Origin: Proteobacteria bacterium SG_bin5
Lineage (GTDB): Bacteria; Pseudomonadota; Alphaproteobacteria; Sphingomonadales; Sphingomonadaceae
Reading direction: 5' to 3'
DNA length: 33,078 bases
Assembly: GCA_002083475.1 (NCBI GenBank)
Contig: LWDI01000052.1
Coordinates: 5,328 to 38,405, forward strand
Part shown: one piece after another, positions 7,904 to 14,966 of the stretch
Position numbering within the stretch: the stretch's first letter is position 1
Layout: each line of letters begins with the position of its first letter
Notes under the pieces: model-generated
The model's input: the letters and a program-made list of their open reading frames with translations, nothing else
Databases searched by the model: none
Told to the model about the DNA's origin: nothing
Translations under genes and position numbers: made by a program

Positions 7904-8027
7904 GCTCCTCCCCTGTAAGGGGAGGTGGCACGCCGCAGGCGTGACGGAGGGGTGTCCCCAGCAGTTCGAGGGCGATACCCCTCCACCACGCTTCGCGTGG
8001 TCCCCCCTCCCCTTACAGGGGAGGAGC
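7904..8027 (+). repeat. Dispersed repeat family A, copy 2
   Basis: This is the best preserved copy: GCTCCTCCCCTGTAAGGGGA at the left and TCCCCTTACAGGGGAGGAGC at the right are inverted repeats. Two inner hairpins (CACGCCGCAGGCGTG and CACGCTTCGCGTG) flank the core shared with the copies at 41-146 and 25113-25242. It fills most of the 338-base gap between the DnaJ and YihY-like genes; the rest (7804-7903 and 8028-8141) shows no recognisable gene. Short reading frames across it are spurious. Confidence 0.9.
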
Positions 8028-8141
8028 CGTTGGACGAATTCGATGTTGGCTCTATGCCAGTCCGCGCCGAATTTTCACCGCGACGTCGCCCAGGATGGAC
8101 GGTAGCTAGATCAACGGGGTCAACAGGGTCGGGTCGTCAGG

Positions 8142-9092
8142 ATGCAGCATTTCTCCGCCCGGTCGCCCGAGGAGCGGCGGCTTCATCCCGAACGCGGGGT
8201 CAAGCTCGATCGCCGGCTCGCCTTCATGGCGCCGGGGAGCTACGCGCGCGAGGTGCTCGGGCGGGTTTTCTCCGGGGTGATCGCCGATGGCTTCATCCAC
8301 GCCGGTAACCTCGCTTATCTCTCGATCCTGACGCTGTTTCCCTTCTTCATCGTGGCGGCCGCCGTCGCGCGGCTGGTGGGGCGCACCGAAGAGGGGATGC
8401 GCACGGTCGATACCTTCCTGCGCACCGTGCCGCCCGAGGTCGCCTTGGTGCTCAAGACGCCGATCGCCGACGTGCTCGCCGCGCGCTCGGGATCGCTCTT
8501 GTGGCTCGGCGCGCTCGTCGGGCTGTGGTCGACCGCGAGCTTCGTCGAGACGATCCGCGACATTTTGCGCCGCGCTTATGGCGTCAAATCGATCCGGCCC
8601 TTTTGGCATTACCGGCTGTGGTCGGTCGCGCTCATCATCGGCTCGCTGATCCTGGTGCTGCTCGCCTTCAGCCTGCAGGTGACGCTGATCGCGATCGAGC
8701 AGTTCATCCTGCGCGTGCTGCCGTTCGCGACCGATGCGCTCTCGATCGTCTCGGTCACGCGCGTGGCGCCGGCGGCGGCGTTGTTCGGCGCGCTCTACAT
8801 GCTGTTCTATTCGCTCACCCCGCCGCAATATCGCGACAGTCGCGCGCCGAAATGGCCGGGCGCCGTGTTCACCGCGATCTGGTGGCTCGCGGTGACGACC
8901 GCGCTCCCCTTCGTGCTCGCCAATTTCGCCAATTACGATCTGACTTATGGTAGCCTGGCCGGGGTGATGATCGCGCTGATCTTCTTCTTCCTGGTCGGGC
9001 TCGGGCTCGTCGTCGGCGCGCAGCTCAACGCGGCACTAGCCGAAGCCGAGGAACAGGGCGTAAGGAGCGACGATTTCGACGGGGAGGCTTGA
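8142..9092 (+). CDS. YihY/BrkB family inner-membrane protein
   Basis: This is a 316-residue polytopic membrane protein of the YihY/virulence factor BrkB family, once misnamed ribonuclease BN; the molecular function is not settled. A cytoplasmic N-terminus of about 50 residues precedes roughly six hydrophobic segments near residues 60-80, 117-137, 158-182, 203-225, 240-262 and 268-292. The family feature of small polar residues at helix ends is visible in HAGNLAYLSILTLFPF and WPGAVFTAIWW. The C-terminal tail is acidic (EAEEQGVRSDDFDGEA). The ribosome site before 8142 is weak (AGG only 0 bases away), so a later start such as the ATG at 8226 cannot be excluded. The fabI start follows 3 bases after the stop, so the two are probably cotranscribed. 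Confidence 0.88.
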   Translation: MQHFSARSPEERRLHPERGVKLDRRLAFMAPGSYAREVLGRVFSGVIADGFIHAGNLAYLSILTLFPFFIVAAAVARLVGRTEEGMRTVDTFLRTVPPEVALVLKTPIADVLAARSGSLLWLGALVGLWSTASFVETIRDILRRAYGVKSIRPFWHYRLWSVALIIGSLILVLLAFSLQVTLIAIEQFILRVLPFATDALSIVSVTRVAPAAALFGALYMLFYSLTPPQYRDSRAPKWPGAVFTAIWWLAVTTALPFVLANFANYDLTYGSLAGVMIALIFFFLVGLGLVVGAQLNAALAEAEEQGVRSDDFDGEA

Positions 9093-9095
9093 GCC

Positions 9096-9923
9096 TTGAG
9101 TGAATTGATGCGCGGCAAGCGCGGGCTGATCATGGGGCTCGCGAACGACAAGTCGCTCGCCTGGGGGATCGCCAAGGCGCTGAGCCAGGCCGGCGCCGAA
9201 CTCGCCTTCAGCTATCAGGGCGCGGTGATGGAAAAGCGCGTCCGCCCGCTCGCCGAATCGTTGCTGGGCGAGGGCGGCGGCGGGGCGAACGGCCCCTTGC
9301 TGATCGATTGCGACGTGAGCGACATGGCCGCGCTCGACCGCTGCTTCGCCGAGCTCGCCAGCCGCTGGCCGGCGATCGATTTCGTCGTCCACGCGATCGG
9401 CTTTTCGGACAAGAACGAGCTGCGCGGCCGCTATTGCGACACCAGCCTCGACAATTTCCTGATGACGATGAACGTCAGCGTCTATTCCTTCACCGCGATC
9501 GCGCAACGCGCCGCGGCGATGATGCCCAACGGCGGCGCGCTGCTGACTTTGAGCTATTATGGCGCCGAGAAGGTCGTGCCGCATTATAATGTGATGGGCG
9601 TGGCGAAATCGGCGCTCGAGACGAGCGTGAAATATCTGGCCGCCGATCTGGGGCGCGACCGCATCCGGGTGAACGCGATCTCGGCCGGGCCGATCAAGAC
9701 GCTCGCCGCCTCGGGGATCGGCGATTTCCGCCTGATCCTGAAGTGGAACGAATATAATGCGCCCTTGAAGCGCAACGTGACGATCGAGGACGTCGGCGGC
9801 GCGGCTTTGTATCTGCTGAGCGACTTGTCGGCGGGGGTGACGGGCGAGACGCATCACGTCGACGCCGGTTATCACGTGATCGGGATGAAGGCGGAGGACG
9901 CGCCGGATATTGCTTTGGGGTGA
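9096..9923 (+). CDS. fabI: FabI, enoyl-[acyl-carrier-protein] reductase (NADH)
   Basis: FabI catalyses the last reduction of each fatty-acid elongation cycle and is the triclosan target. This 275-residue protein shows the family start RGLIMGLANDKSLAWGIAKAL (cofactor-binding loop), VVHAIGFSDKNELRG, and the catalytic SYYGAEKVVPHYNVMGVAK with Tyr154, Tyr164 and Lys171, matching E. coli Tyr146, Tyr156 and Lys163. AISAGPIKTLAASGI is the substrate-loop region. I chose the TTG at 9096 because GGGGAGG (9081-9087) is 8 bases upstream and the resulting MSELMRGKRG matches relatives; the ATG at 9108 would be too far away. It lies 3 bases after the YihY-like gene. Confidence 0.97.
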   Translation: MSELMRGKRGLIMGLANDKSLAWGIAKALSQAGAELAFSYQGAVMEKRVRPLAESLLGEGGGGANGPLLIDCDVSDMAALDRCFAELASRWPAIDFVVHAIGFSDKNELRGRYCDTSLDNFLMTMNVSVYSFTAIAQRAAAMMPNGGALLTLSYYGAEKVVPHYNVMGVAKSALETSVKYLAADLGRDRIRVNAISAGPIKTLAASGIGDFRLILKWNEYNAPLKRNVTIEDVGGAALYLLSDLSAGVTGETHHVDAGYHVIGMKAEDAPDIALG

Positions 9924-9927
9924 GGCG

Positions 9928-10158
9928 GTGCCCACGGTTCACCGCGAACATGGCCTGCGCTTCATCATCTATACTGATGATCACCCGCCGCCGCACGTGC
10001 ATGTAACGGGTCCCGGCATCGCCAAGATCATGCTCGAACCGGCGATCGCCCTCGTCAACGCGCGCGGCCTGTCACAAGCCGATGTCGGTCGGGCGCTCGA
10101 CGTGGTAAGGGAAAATCGAGGCATGCTGCTGGAGGCATGGAAACGAATTCATGGCTGA
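9928..10158 (+). CDS. DUF4160 family small protein
   Basis: This is a 76-residue protein with the DUF4160 hallmark DDHPPPHVHV near the N-terminus and a helical C-terminal half (LSQADVGRALDVVRENRGMLLEAWKRIHG). I prefer the GTG at 9928, which gives (M)PTV, the usual opening of the family, rather than the upstream TTG at 9910 inside fabI. It starts just after the fabI stop and overlaps the following DUF2442 gene by 8 bases, so the two are translationally linked. DUF4160 and DUF2442 genes are often adjacent, and such pairs have been suspected to be toxin-antitoxin-like. I see nothing here that proves a toxin activity. Confidence 0.85.
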   Translation: MPTVHREHGLRFIIYTDDHPPPHVHVTGPGIAKIMLEPAIALVNARGLSQADVGRALDVVRENRGMLLEAWKRIHG

Positions 10159-10531
10159 TCTGACGACCGAGGAATATGAGGCCGCGCGCGAACGCGGCCG
10201 CATCCTGTTCGAGACCGAGCCGCACGCGCGCGCCGTCCGTCACGATTCGCAATCGGGCATGACGGTGGTCGAGCTGTACAATGGCTGCACCTTCGCCTTT
10301 CCGCCGCGACGGTTGCAGGGGCTGGAAAACGCGAGCGACGAGGAATTGGCGGCGGTCGAGATCATCGGCATGGGCCATGGCTTGCACTGGGAATCGCGTG
10401 ATGCCGATTTCACCGTGGGCGGCCTGATGGCGGGCCGGTTCGGCAGCGAGGCCTATATGGCGCGGGAACGCGCGCGGCTGCGCGCCTTGCTCGACGATGC
10501 CGAGAAAAGCGCGAAGTCCCACGCCGCGTGA
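10151..10531 (+). CDS. DUF2442 family protein
   Basis: This 126-residue protein shows the DUF2442 pattern GMTVVELYNGCTFAFPPRRLQGLENAS followed by IEIIGMGHGLHWESRDADFTVGGL-like text, here EIIGMGHGLHWESRDADFTV, and a shorter variable helix at the end. In known pairs this domain accompanies DUF4160. The ATG at 10151 lies within the last codons of the DUF4160 gene (8-base overlap). Its own stop overlaps the aroC GTG start (GTGA), so this small module is threaded between fabI and aroC without gaps. Function unknown. Confidence 0.85.
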   Translation: MADLTTEEYEAARERGRILFETEPHARAVRHDSQSGMTVVELYNGCTFAFPPRRLQGLENASDEELAAVEIIGMGHGLHWESRDADFTVGGLMAGRFGSEAYMARERARLRALLDDAEKSAKSHAA

Positions 10532-11595
10532 GCCACAATAGCTTCGGCCATCTGCTCCGCTTCACCACTTGGGGCGAGAGCCACGGCCCCGCGATCGGCG
10601 CCGTGGTCGATGGCTGCCCGCCCGGCATCGCGCTGAGCGAGGCGGACATTCAGCCCTTCCTCGACCAGCGCCGCCCCGGCCGATCGCGCTTCACTACCCA
10701 GCGACAGGAGCCCGACCAGGTCCGCATCCTCTCGGGCTTGTTCGAGGGGGTGACGACGGGCACGCCGATCGCGCTCCACATCGACAATGTCGATCAGCGG
10801 TCGAAGGATTACTCCGAAGTCGCGCAAGCTTACCGCCCCGGCCACGCCGATTATGCCTATGACGCGAAATATGGCCGGCGCGATTATCGCGGCGGCGGGC
10901 GCTCCTCGGCGCGCGAGACGGCGATGCGCGTCGCGGCCGGCGCCATCGCGCGCAAGATCATCGCCGAAGTACGGATCACCGCCTGGGTCGAGGCGATCGG
11001 CGGCGACGCGATCGATCCCGCGCGCTTCGACCCCGCCGAGATCGACCGCAACCCCTTTTTCTGCCCCGACGCCGACGCCGCCGCCCGCTGGGAAAGGCTG
11101 ATCGACAGCGCGCGGCGATCGGGTTCCTCGCTCGGCGCGGTGATCGGGTGTGTGGCGGAAGGCGTGCCGCCGGGCTGGGGCGCGCCGCTCTACGCCAAGC
11201 TCGACGCGGAGCTCGCCCACGCCTGCATGGGGATCAACGCGGTGAAGGGGGTGGAAATTGGCGATGGCTTCGCCGCCGCCGCCGCGCGTGGCGAGGATAA
11301 TGCCGATGCGATGCGCCCCGGCAATGACGGGCCTTTGTTCCTCGCCAATCATGCCGGGGGGATCGCCGGGGGGATTTCGACCGGCCAACCGATCGCCCTG
11401 CGCGTCGCCTTCAAGCCGACCAGCTCGATCCTGACCCCGGTCGAAACGATCACGCGCGAGGGCGAAGCGACCGAAATCGCGACCAAGGGCCGTCACGACC
11501 CCTGTGTCGGCATTCGCGGCGCGCCGGTGGTCGCGGCGATGGTCGCGCTGGTGCTCGCCGATCACAAGCTGCGCCACCGCGCGCAATGCGGCTGA
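10528..11595 (+). CDS. aroC: AroC, chorismate synthase
   Basis: AroC converts EPSP to chorismate, the last common step of aromatic biosynthesis, using reduced FMN. The length (355 residues) is normal. Signatures seen are TTWGESHGPAIGAVVDGCPPG with His19, YRGGGRSSARETAMRVAAGA in the middle, and RHDPCVGIRGAPVVAAM near the C-terminus with the second catalytic His. The FMN/substrate region GGIAGGISTGQPI is intact. The start is GTG at 10528, overlapping the DUF2442 stop by 4 bases, which implies translational coupling. Neighbours are unrelated in pathway apart from being housekeeping; aroQ lies about 17 kb away in the same window. Confidence 0.97.
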   Translation: MSHNSFGHLLRFTTWGESHGPAIGAVVDGCPPGIALSEADIQPFLDQRRPGRSRFTTQRQEPDQVRILSGLFEGVTTGTPIALHIDNVDQRSKDYSEVAQAYRPGHADYAYDAKYGRRDYRGGGRSSARETAMRVAAGAIARKIIAEVRITAWVEAIGGDAIDPARFDPAEIDRNPFFCPDADAAARWERLIDSARRSGSSLGAVIGCVAEGVPPGWGAPLYAKLDAELAHACMGINAVKGVEIGDGFAAAAARGEDNADAMRPGNDGPLFLANHAGGIAGGISTGQPIALRVAFKPTSSILTPVETITREGEATEIATKGRHDPCVGIRGAPVVAAMVALVLADHKLRHRAQCG

Positions 11596-11602
11596 TCCGC
11601 AC

Positions 11603-11627
11603 GCAACCTTGACCGCGCTCGCCCGTT
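11603..11627 (+). promoter_or_regulatory. EcfG-like promoter sequence before the secreted low-complexity gene
   Basis: GCAAC (11603-11607) and CGTT (11624-11627) are separated by 16 bases; the EcfG consensus GGAAC-N16/17-CGTT differs by one base in the -35 box. It lies 26 bases before the ATG at 11654, the same distance as the ku candidate at 3066-3090. Weak single-site evidence. Confidence 0.35.
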
Positions 11628-11653
11628 GGCGGGCAGGCATTCAGGAGGCGGTC

Positions 11654-12025
11654 ATGAAGTTTTCCACACCCATCGCGATCGGCTTGGTCGGCATTACCGG
11701 CGCGGCGCTCGCTCAAGTCGTGAACCCGCCCCCACGCGCGGGGAACAACCAGGTCCAGTCGGCGGCGAACGACACGCGGCCCGACGCGCTCGCCAATTCG
11801 AGCGCGGTGCCGACCGAGGACCGGCTCGGCAACCAGGCCGACAATGGTGTGATGCGCAACGAGACGACACCGCCGCTCGACGCGCGCTCGCCCGAGGCCG
11901 AACGGCTCAGCCGGGGCGGGACGCTCGACAGTGAGGCCGCGCGCGGCACCGGCGCGTGGAGCGGCACCGGCGCCGCCTCCAGCGCGAGCGGCACGAGCAG
12001 CGCGGGCGGCAGCAGCCCGCGCTGA
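11654..12025 (+). CDS. Secreted low-complexity protein, function unknown
   Basis: This is a 123-residue protein with a clear Sec signal peptide (MKFSTPIAIGLVGITGAALA, cleavage likely before QVV). The mature part is hydrophilic and disordered-looking: Asn/Asp/Pro-rich in the middle (NPPPRAGNNQVQSAANDTRP) and Ser/Gly/Ala-rich at the end. There are no cysteines and no recognisable domain. The start is well supported by a perfect AGGAGG (11643-11648) 5 bases before the ATG; the longer open frame upstream is a shadow of aroC. An EcfG-like promoter sequence is placed appropriately upstream, so a stress-induced periplasmic protein is a reasonable guess only. Confidence 0.75.
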   Translation: MKFSTPIAIGLVGITGAALAQVVNPPPRAGNNQVQSAANDTRPDALANSSAVPTEDRLGNQADNGVMRNETTPPLDARSPEAERLSRGGTLDSEAARGTGAWSGTGAASSASGTSSAGGSSPR

Positions 12026-12110
12026 TCGCCTCGGGCGTTCGCCGACCAGGCCTATCCGTCGTTGAAATACACCCGTCGCTGCGGATTCGATCCGGGGCTT
12101 GGGAGCATCC

Positions 12111-12214
12111 TAGAGCGGTTTTCGATCCGATTGCATCGGATCGCCGCTCTAAATCTTTCATTTGCCGCGATTTCCGAGTCGGCAGGTGATTCCACCTGCC
12201 TGGAAATCGCTCTA
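12111..12214. repeat. Palindromic repeat with three nested hairpins (TAGAGCG...CGCTCTA type)
   Basis: The element occupies the 255-base gap between two convergent genes. Left hairpin: AGAGCGG at 12112 pairs with CCGCTCT ending at 12151, with inner GATCCGA/TCGGATC. Right part: GCGATTTCC (12167-12175) pairs with GGAAATCGC (12202-12210), enclosing GGCAGGTG/CACCTGCC (12181-12200). The outermost TAGAGCG and CGCTCTA are also complementary. It is intergenic between convergent genes and may help stop transcription. Only one copy is in this window. Confidence 0.75.
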
Positions 12215-12280
12215 GCCCCGGCTTTCGCCTTCGCGGGGGAAGGACGGAGGGAGTCGGGGTAGGGGGATCGGGCGACCCCG

Positions 12281-13174
12281 TTAGCGCCGCCGCTCGCGGC
12301 GCCAGTCGCTCGGGCTCGCGCCGATCCCTTGGCGGAAGGCGCGGGCGAAGGCTTGCGGGGTTTCGTAACCCACCGCGACAGCGATCTCGCCCACCTCCAA
12401 ATCGGTGCCGAGCAGCATTTCCTGCGCGCGCTCGAGCCGCAGCTTGCGCTGATAAGCAGCGGGCGGCAGCCCCATCGTCGCCTTGAATTGCCGCGCGAAA
12501 TGGAACGGCGAGAGCCGGGCCAGTTCGGCCACCTCGGCGAGCGAGACGTTTTCGGCGAGATTCTCGCGCAGATATTCCTCGCAGCGCCGCACTTGCCAGC
12601 CGGTGAGCCCGCCGCCGCGCGGGCGTTGCTCTTCGACCAGCCGCTTGAGCAGCGCGACGAGCGCGACCGTTAGCCCATCGGTTTCGAGCTTGGGGGCGGT
12701 GGGGGCGATGTCCCACAAATGGCGCGCGCACCCCTCGACCAGCGGATCGGTATACATCCGCCCGTGGAGGCCGGGGATGGCGCGGAGCGGCTCGCCATGA
12801 GCGTCGAGCGTCGCCCAATCGGGCAAGTCGATCGCGAGCAGATCGATCGGCGACACGACCTCATAGCGATTGGCATGCCCCGCCGGCGCTACGACGAACC
12901 CCGTGCCGCCGCCGCCGAGCCGCGCGGTGAACGCACCCTCGCCGAAGTTCATCCGGTGGGTGTCGCGGCCACGAGCGATCTGGAGCGACAGGAGCGCCAA
13001 GGGGGGCGGATCAACCTCCGGTATCGGTTGATTGCGCGACAAAACCATCGCGCCACCCGAAAGCGGGCGGAGCGCGACGCTGGGCTCGACGGTCTGGCGA
13101 TACCAATCGGCGTGCATCATCCCGCCGCGGCGCCGCGCATGGCTCTGCTCGAATGCCCGCTCCGCCGCGTTCAT
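12281..13174 (-). CDS. AraC-family transcriptional regulator
   Basis: The protein has 297 residues from the ATG at 13174 (MNAAERAFEQS); the longer open frame upstream is a shadow of the SnoaL-like gene. The N-terminal part is a cupin-type sensor with a hydrophobic core (ADWYRQTVEPSVALRPLSGG onward). A C-terminal double HTH spans about 190-295, containing VSLAEVAELARLSPFHFARQF and LEVGEIAVAVGYETPQAFARAF. The C-terminus GASPSDWRRE is typical. It lies 56 bases downstream of the SnoaL-like gene on the same strand, so the two may be cotranscribed, and diverges as a pair from a second AraC gene at 13837. Ligand unknown. Confidence 0.88.
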   Translation of the reverse strand: MNAAERAFEQSHARRRGGMMHADWYRQTVEPSVALRPLSGGAMVLSRNQPIPEVDPPPLALLSLQIARGRDTHRMNFGEGAFTARLGGGGTGFVVAPAGHANRYEVVSPIDLLAIDLPDWATLDAHGEPLRAIPGLHGRMYTDPLVEGCARHLWDIAPTAPKLETDGLTVALVALLKRLVEEQRPRGGGLTGWQVRRCEEYLRENLAENVSLAEVAELARLSPFHFARQFKATMGLPPAAYQRKLRLERAQEMLLGTDLEVGEIAVAVGYETPQAFARAFRQGIGASPSDWRRERRR

Positions 13175-13230
13175 CGCCTCGTTCCCAGGTTGCGCTTCGC
13201 CAATATCATGGTTCCGCCCTTGCGCGAAGC

Positions 13231-13581
13231 TCAAGGAATGGGGGCGGGATCGAGATGCAGGCGCAGGTCGATCAGCGCGCCCCCCGCCAGCCGCGCGACC
13301 ACGGCGCAGGGGATGGTCTGGCCGCGCCCCGCCGCGTCGTGGAAGCGCAGGTCGCATTCGGCGAACAGCGCCTCGCGGTCGGCGCAGCCGTACCAGAAGC
13401 CGTGCCCCATCCCTTCGATCCGCGCGAACAGCTGCTCGATCGCGGCGAGCGCCTCGTCGCGGCGGATCATCGGCGGGGCATTGCCGATCCGCACGTGGAG
13501 ATGGGTCCCCGTCACGCGATCCCAAGCGGTGGCGGCGAAAGGCCCCGCGAGCAACAGCCGCAGCGTTTCAAGCGTCAACAT
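13231..13581 (-). CDS. SnoaL/NTF2-like fold protein
   Basis: This is a 116-residue protein from the ATG at 13581, supported by GGGGAG upstream on the minus strand. The pattern (a helix-rich start TLETLRLLLAGPF, then HLHVRIGNAPPMIRRDEALAAIEQLFARI, then strands GHGFWYGCADREALFAECDLRF and CAVVARLAGGALIDLRLHLDPAPI) fits the NTF2-like/SnoaL cone fold used by small ligand-binding proteins and enzymes such as cyclases and isomerases. No catalytic set is obvious. It is first in a likely two-gene unit with an AraC regulator and divergent from another AraC regulator, so it is probably a regulated catabolic or detoxification protein. Confidence 0.75.
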   Translation of the reverse strand: MLTLETLRLLLAGPFAATAWDRVTGTHLHVRIGNAPPMIRRDEALAAIEQLFARIEGMGHGFWYGCADREALFAECDLRFHDAAGRGQTIPCAVVARLAGGALIDLRLHLDPAPIP

Positions 13582-13836
13582 GTCGTCTCCCCATGGCGCA
13601 GGGCTTAGCAACGCCGCCCGGCGGAGGGTGCGCGGTGCTTGCCCCGCTGCGCGGCGATTGCGGCTTTTGATGCACGGTGCAGTGCTTGCGCGGGGGCGGG
13701 GCGCAATTGCTGCGCGGCGGCGCACGCGTCGAAACGCATTTCGCGGCGGATTATGGGTAATGCCAATGTCGAGCGCAGCCAGGTGGCGCGCAGTGCCCGG
13801 CGGTCCGGCCCGGGCCCAGAGATTAGGAAGCGATCG

Positions 13837-14688
13837 ATGCACACCGATACCGCGCCGCAAGGCGCCGTCTTGCCATTGCCGCGCCCCCCCGCGCTTGCGC
13901 ACTTCCTTGCCGGGGAACAGGCGTTGCCGATCACGCTCGAAGGCGAACGCGCGTGGTTGCTGATCGCGCTCGCCCCGGCCGATCTGGTGCTGCGCGCGGG
14001 CTGCGAGGCGGCGGCGCATCATGCGCAGCCCGGCGCCTTTTGCTTGCTGCCGGCGGGCGCGGATACCGAGCTCAACCTGGCGCCGGGCGGGGAGTTGCTC
14101 GCGATCGGCGATCCGCCCGCCGAACTGCTCGCGGCGGGAAGCCCCGTGCCGCTACGCTGCAACCCCGCCGACGCGACCCTGGTCGCGCTCGCGCGCGCCT
14201 GTCTCGCCGAGCGCGAGATGGCGGGACTCGCGAGCGATCTGTTGATTCACGCCTTTTCGCTCGCGCTGATCGCGCAAGCCGCGCGTGCCGCCGCGCGGGC
14301 GCAAGCCGGGCGCGATGGGCGCGACTATGCGCTCGCCCCGCACCGGCTGCGCCGCGTCACCCAATATATCGACCAGCATCTGGACGAGCCGGTGTGCGTC
14401 AACACGCTCGCCGAGGTCGCGGGGCTTTCGGCCAAGCATTTCGCGCGCGCGTTCAAACAGGCGACGGGCGATTCGCCGCACCAATATCTGCTCGCGCGGC
14501 GGATCGAGCGCGCCAAGCTGCTGCTCGCGAACGGCGATTTGCCGCTCGCCCAGGTCGCGCTCGGCTGCGGCTTCGGCTCGCAGCAGCAGATGACCAAGGT
14601 GTTCACGAGTGCGACCGGGGTGTCGCCCGGCCGCTGGCGGCGCGGCGCGCCCGATCTGCTCTGCACGGTGCGCGGCGCGAACGACTGA
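13837..14688 (+). CDS. AraC-family transcriptional regulator
   Basis: The protein has 283 residues from the ATG at 13837, which follows TAGGAAG by 6 bases; the upstream extension of the frame lacks coding character. The N-terminal cupin-like half (about 1-165) is followed by a double HTH (about 178-278) with VNTLAEVAGLSAKHFARAF and LPLAQVALGCGFGSQQQMTKVF, and a TGVSPGRWRRG tail. It is transcribed divergently from the SnoaL-like/AraC pair across a 255-base gap (13582-13836), which should hold both promoters. A small palindrome TGCAC-G-GTGCA (13671-13681) in that gap is a possible operator. The stop codon sits in a 24-base tandem duplication (14666-14713). Confidence 0.88.
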   Translation: MHTDTAPQGAVLPLPRPPALAHFLAGEQALPITLEGERAWLLIALAPADLVLRAGCEAAAHHAQPGAFCLLPAGADTELNLAPGGELLAIGDPPAELLAAGSPVPLRCNPADATLVALARACLAEREMAGLASDLLIHAFSLALIAQAARAAARAQAGRDGRDYALAPHRLRRVTQYIDQHLDEPVCVNTLAEVAGLSAKHFARAFKQATGDSPHQYLLARRIERAKLLLANGDLPLAQVALGCGFGSQQQMTKVFTSATGVSPGRWRRGAPDLLCTVRGAND

Positions 14689-14713
14689 GCGGTGCGCGGC
14701 GCGAACGACTGAG
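14666..14713 (+). repeat. Perfect 24-bp tandem duplication across the AraC stop codon
   Basis: The 24-base unit at 14666-14689, which includes the last codons and TGA stop of the preceding AraC gene, is repeated exactly at 14690-14713. It looks like a recent slippage or unequal-crossover duplication that left the protein unchanged. Confidence 0.9.
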
Positions 14714-14777
14714 CACCGCGCGGCACCGAGGGGCTGGACGAGCGCGCGCGCGCGTGGCATCGGCGGCGGACCGGCGC

Positions 14778-14864
14778 GCGGGCGTGGCGGAATTGGTAGA
14801 CGCAGCGGACTCAAAATCCGCCTCTGGCAACAGAATGTCGGTTCGAGTCCGACCGCCCGCACCA
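14778..14864 (+). tRNA. tRNA-Leu (CAA anticodon)
   Basis: The gene is 87 bases, with a 7-bp acceptor stem GCGGGCG (14778-14784) / CGCCCGC (14854-14860), discriminator A and an encoded CCA (14862-14864). The anticodon stem GCGGA/TCCGC encloses loop CTCAAAA with anticodon CAA at 14812-14814, decoding UUG. The long variable arm is typical of class II tRNA-Leu, and GGTTCGAGTCC marks the T arm. No integrase or attachment-site duplication is seen downstream. Confidence 0.95.
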
Positions 14865-14966
14865 CCGTTGCTTCCCCGGCCCGAGCGCGACCCCATGAAA
14901 TCGCGCTAGCCCTTGCGCCGCGCGGCCGCTAAGACCGGGCATTCCCAGTCCCTTTCGGAGCCGCAT

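Noticed and set aside
13671..13681. TGCAC-G-GTGCA palindrome as a defined operator feature
   Set aside because: An 11-base palindrome can arise by chance in GC-rich DNA; mentioned only as a possibility within the AraC cluster finding.
14778..14864. tRNA-Leu as an integration (att) site
   Set aside because: No integrase, no duplicated tRNA 3' end and only core genes downstream.
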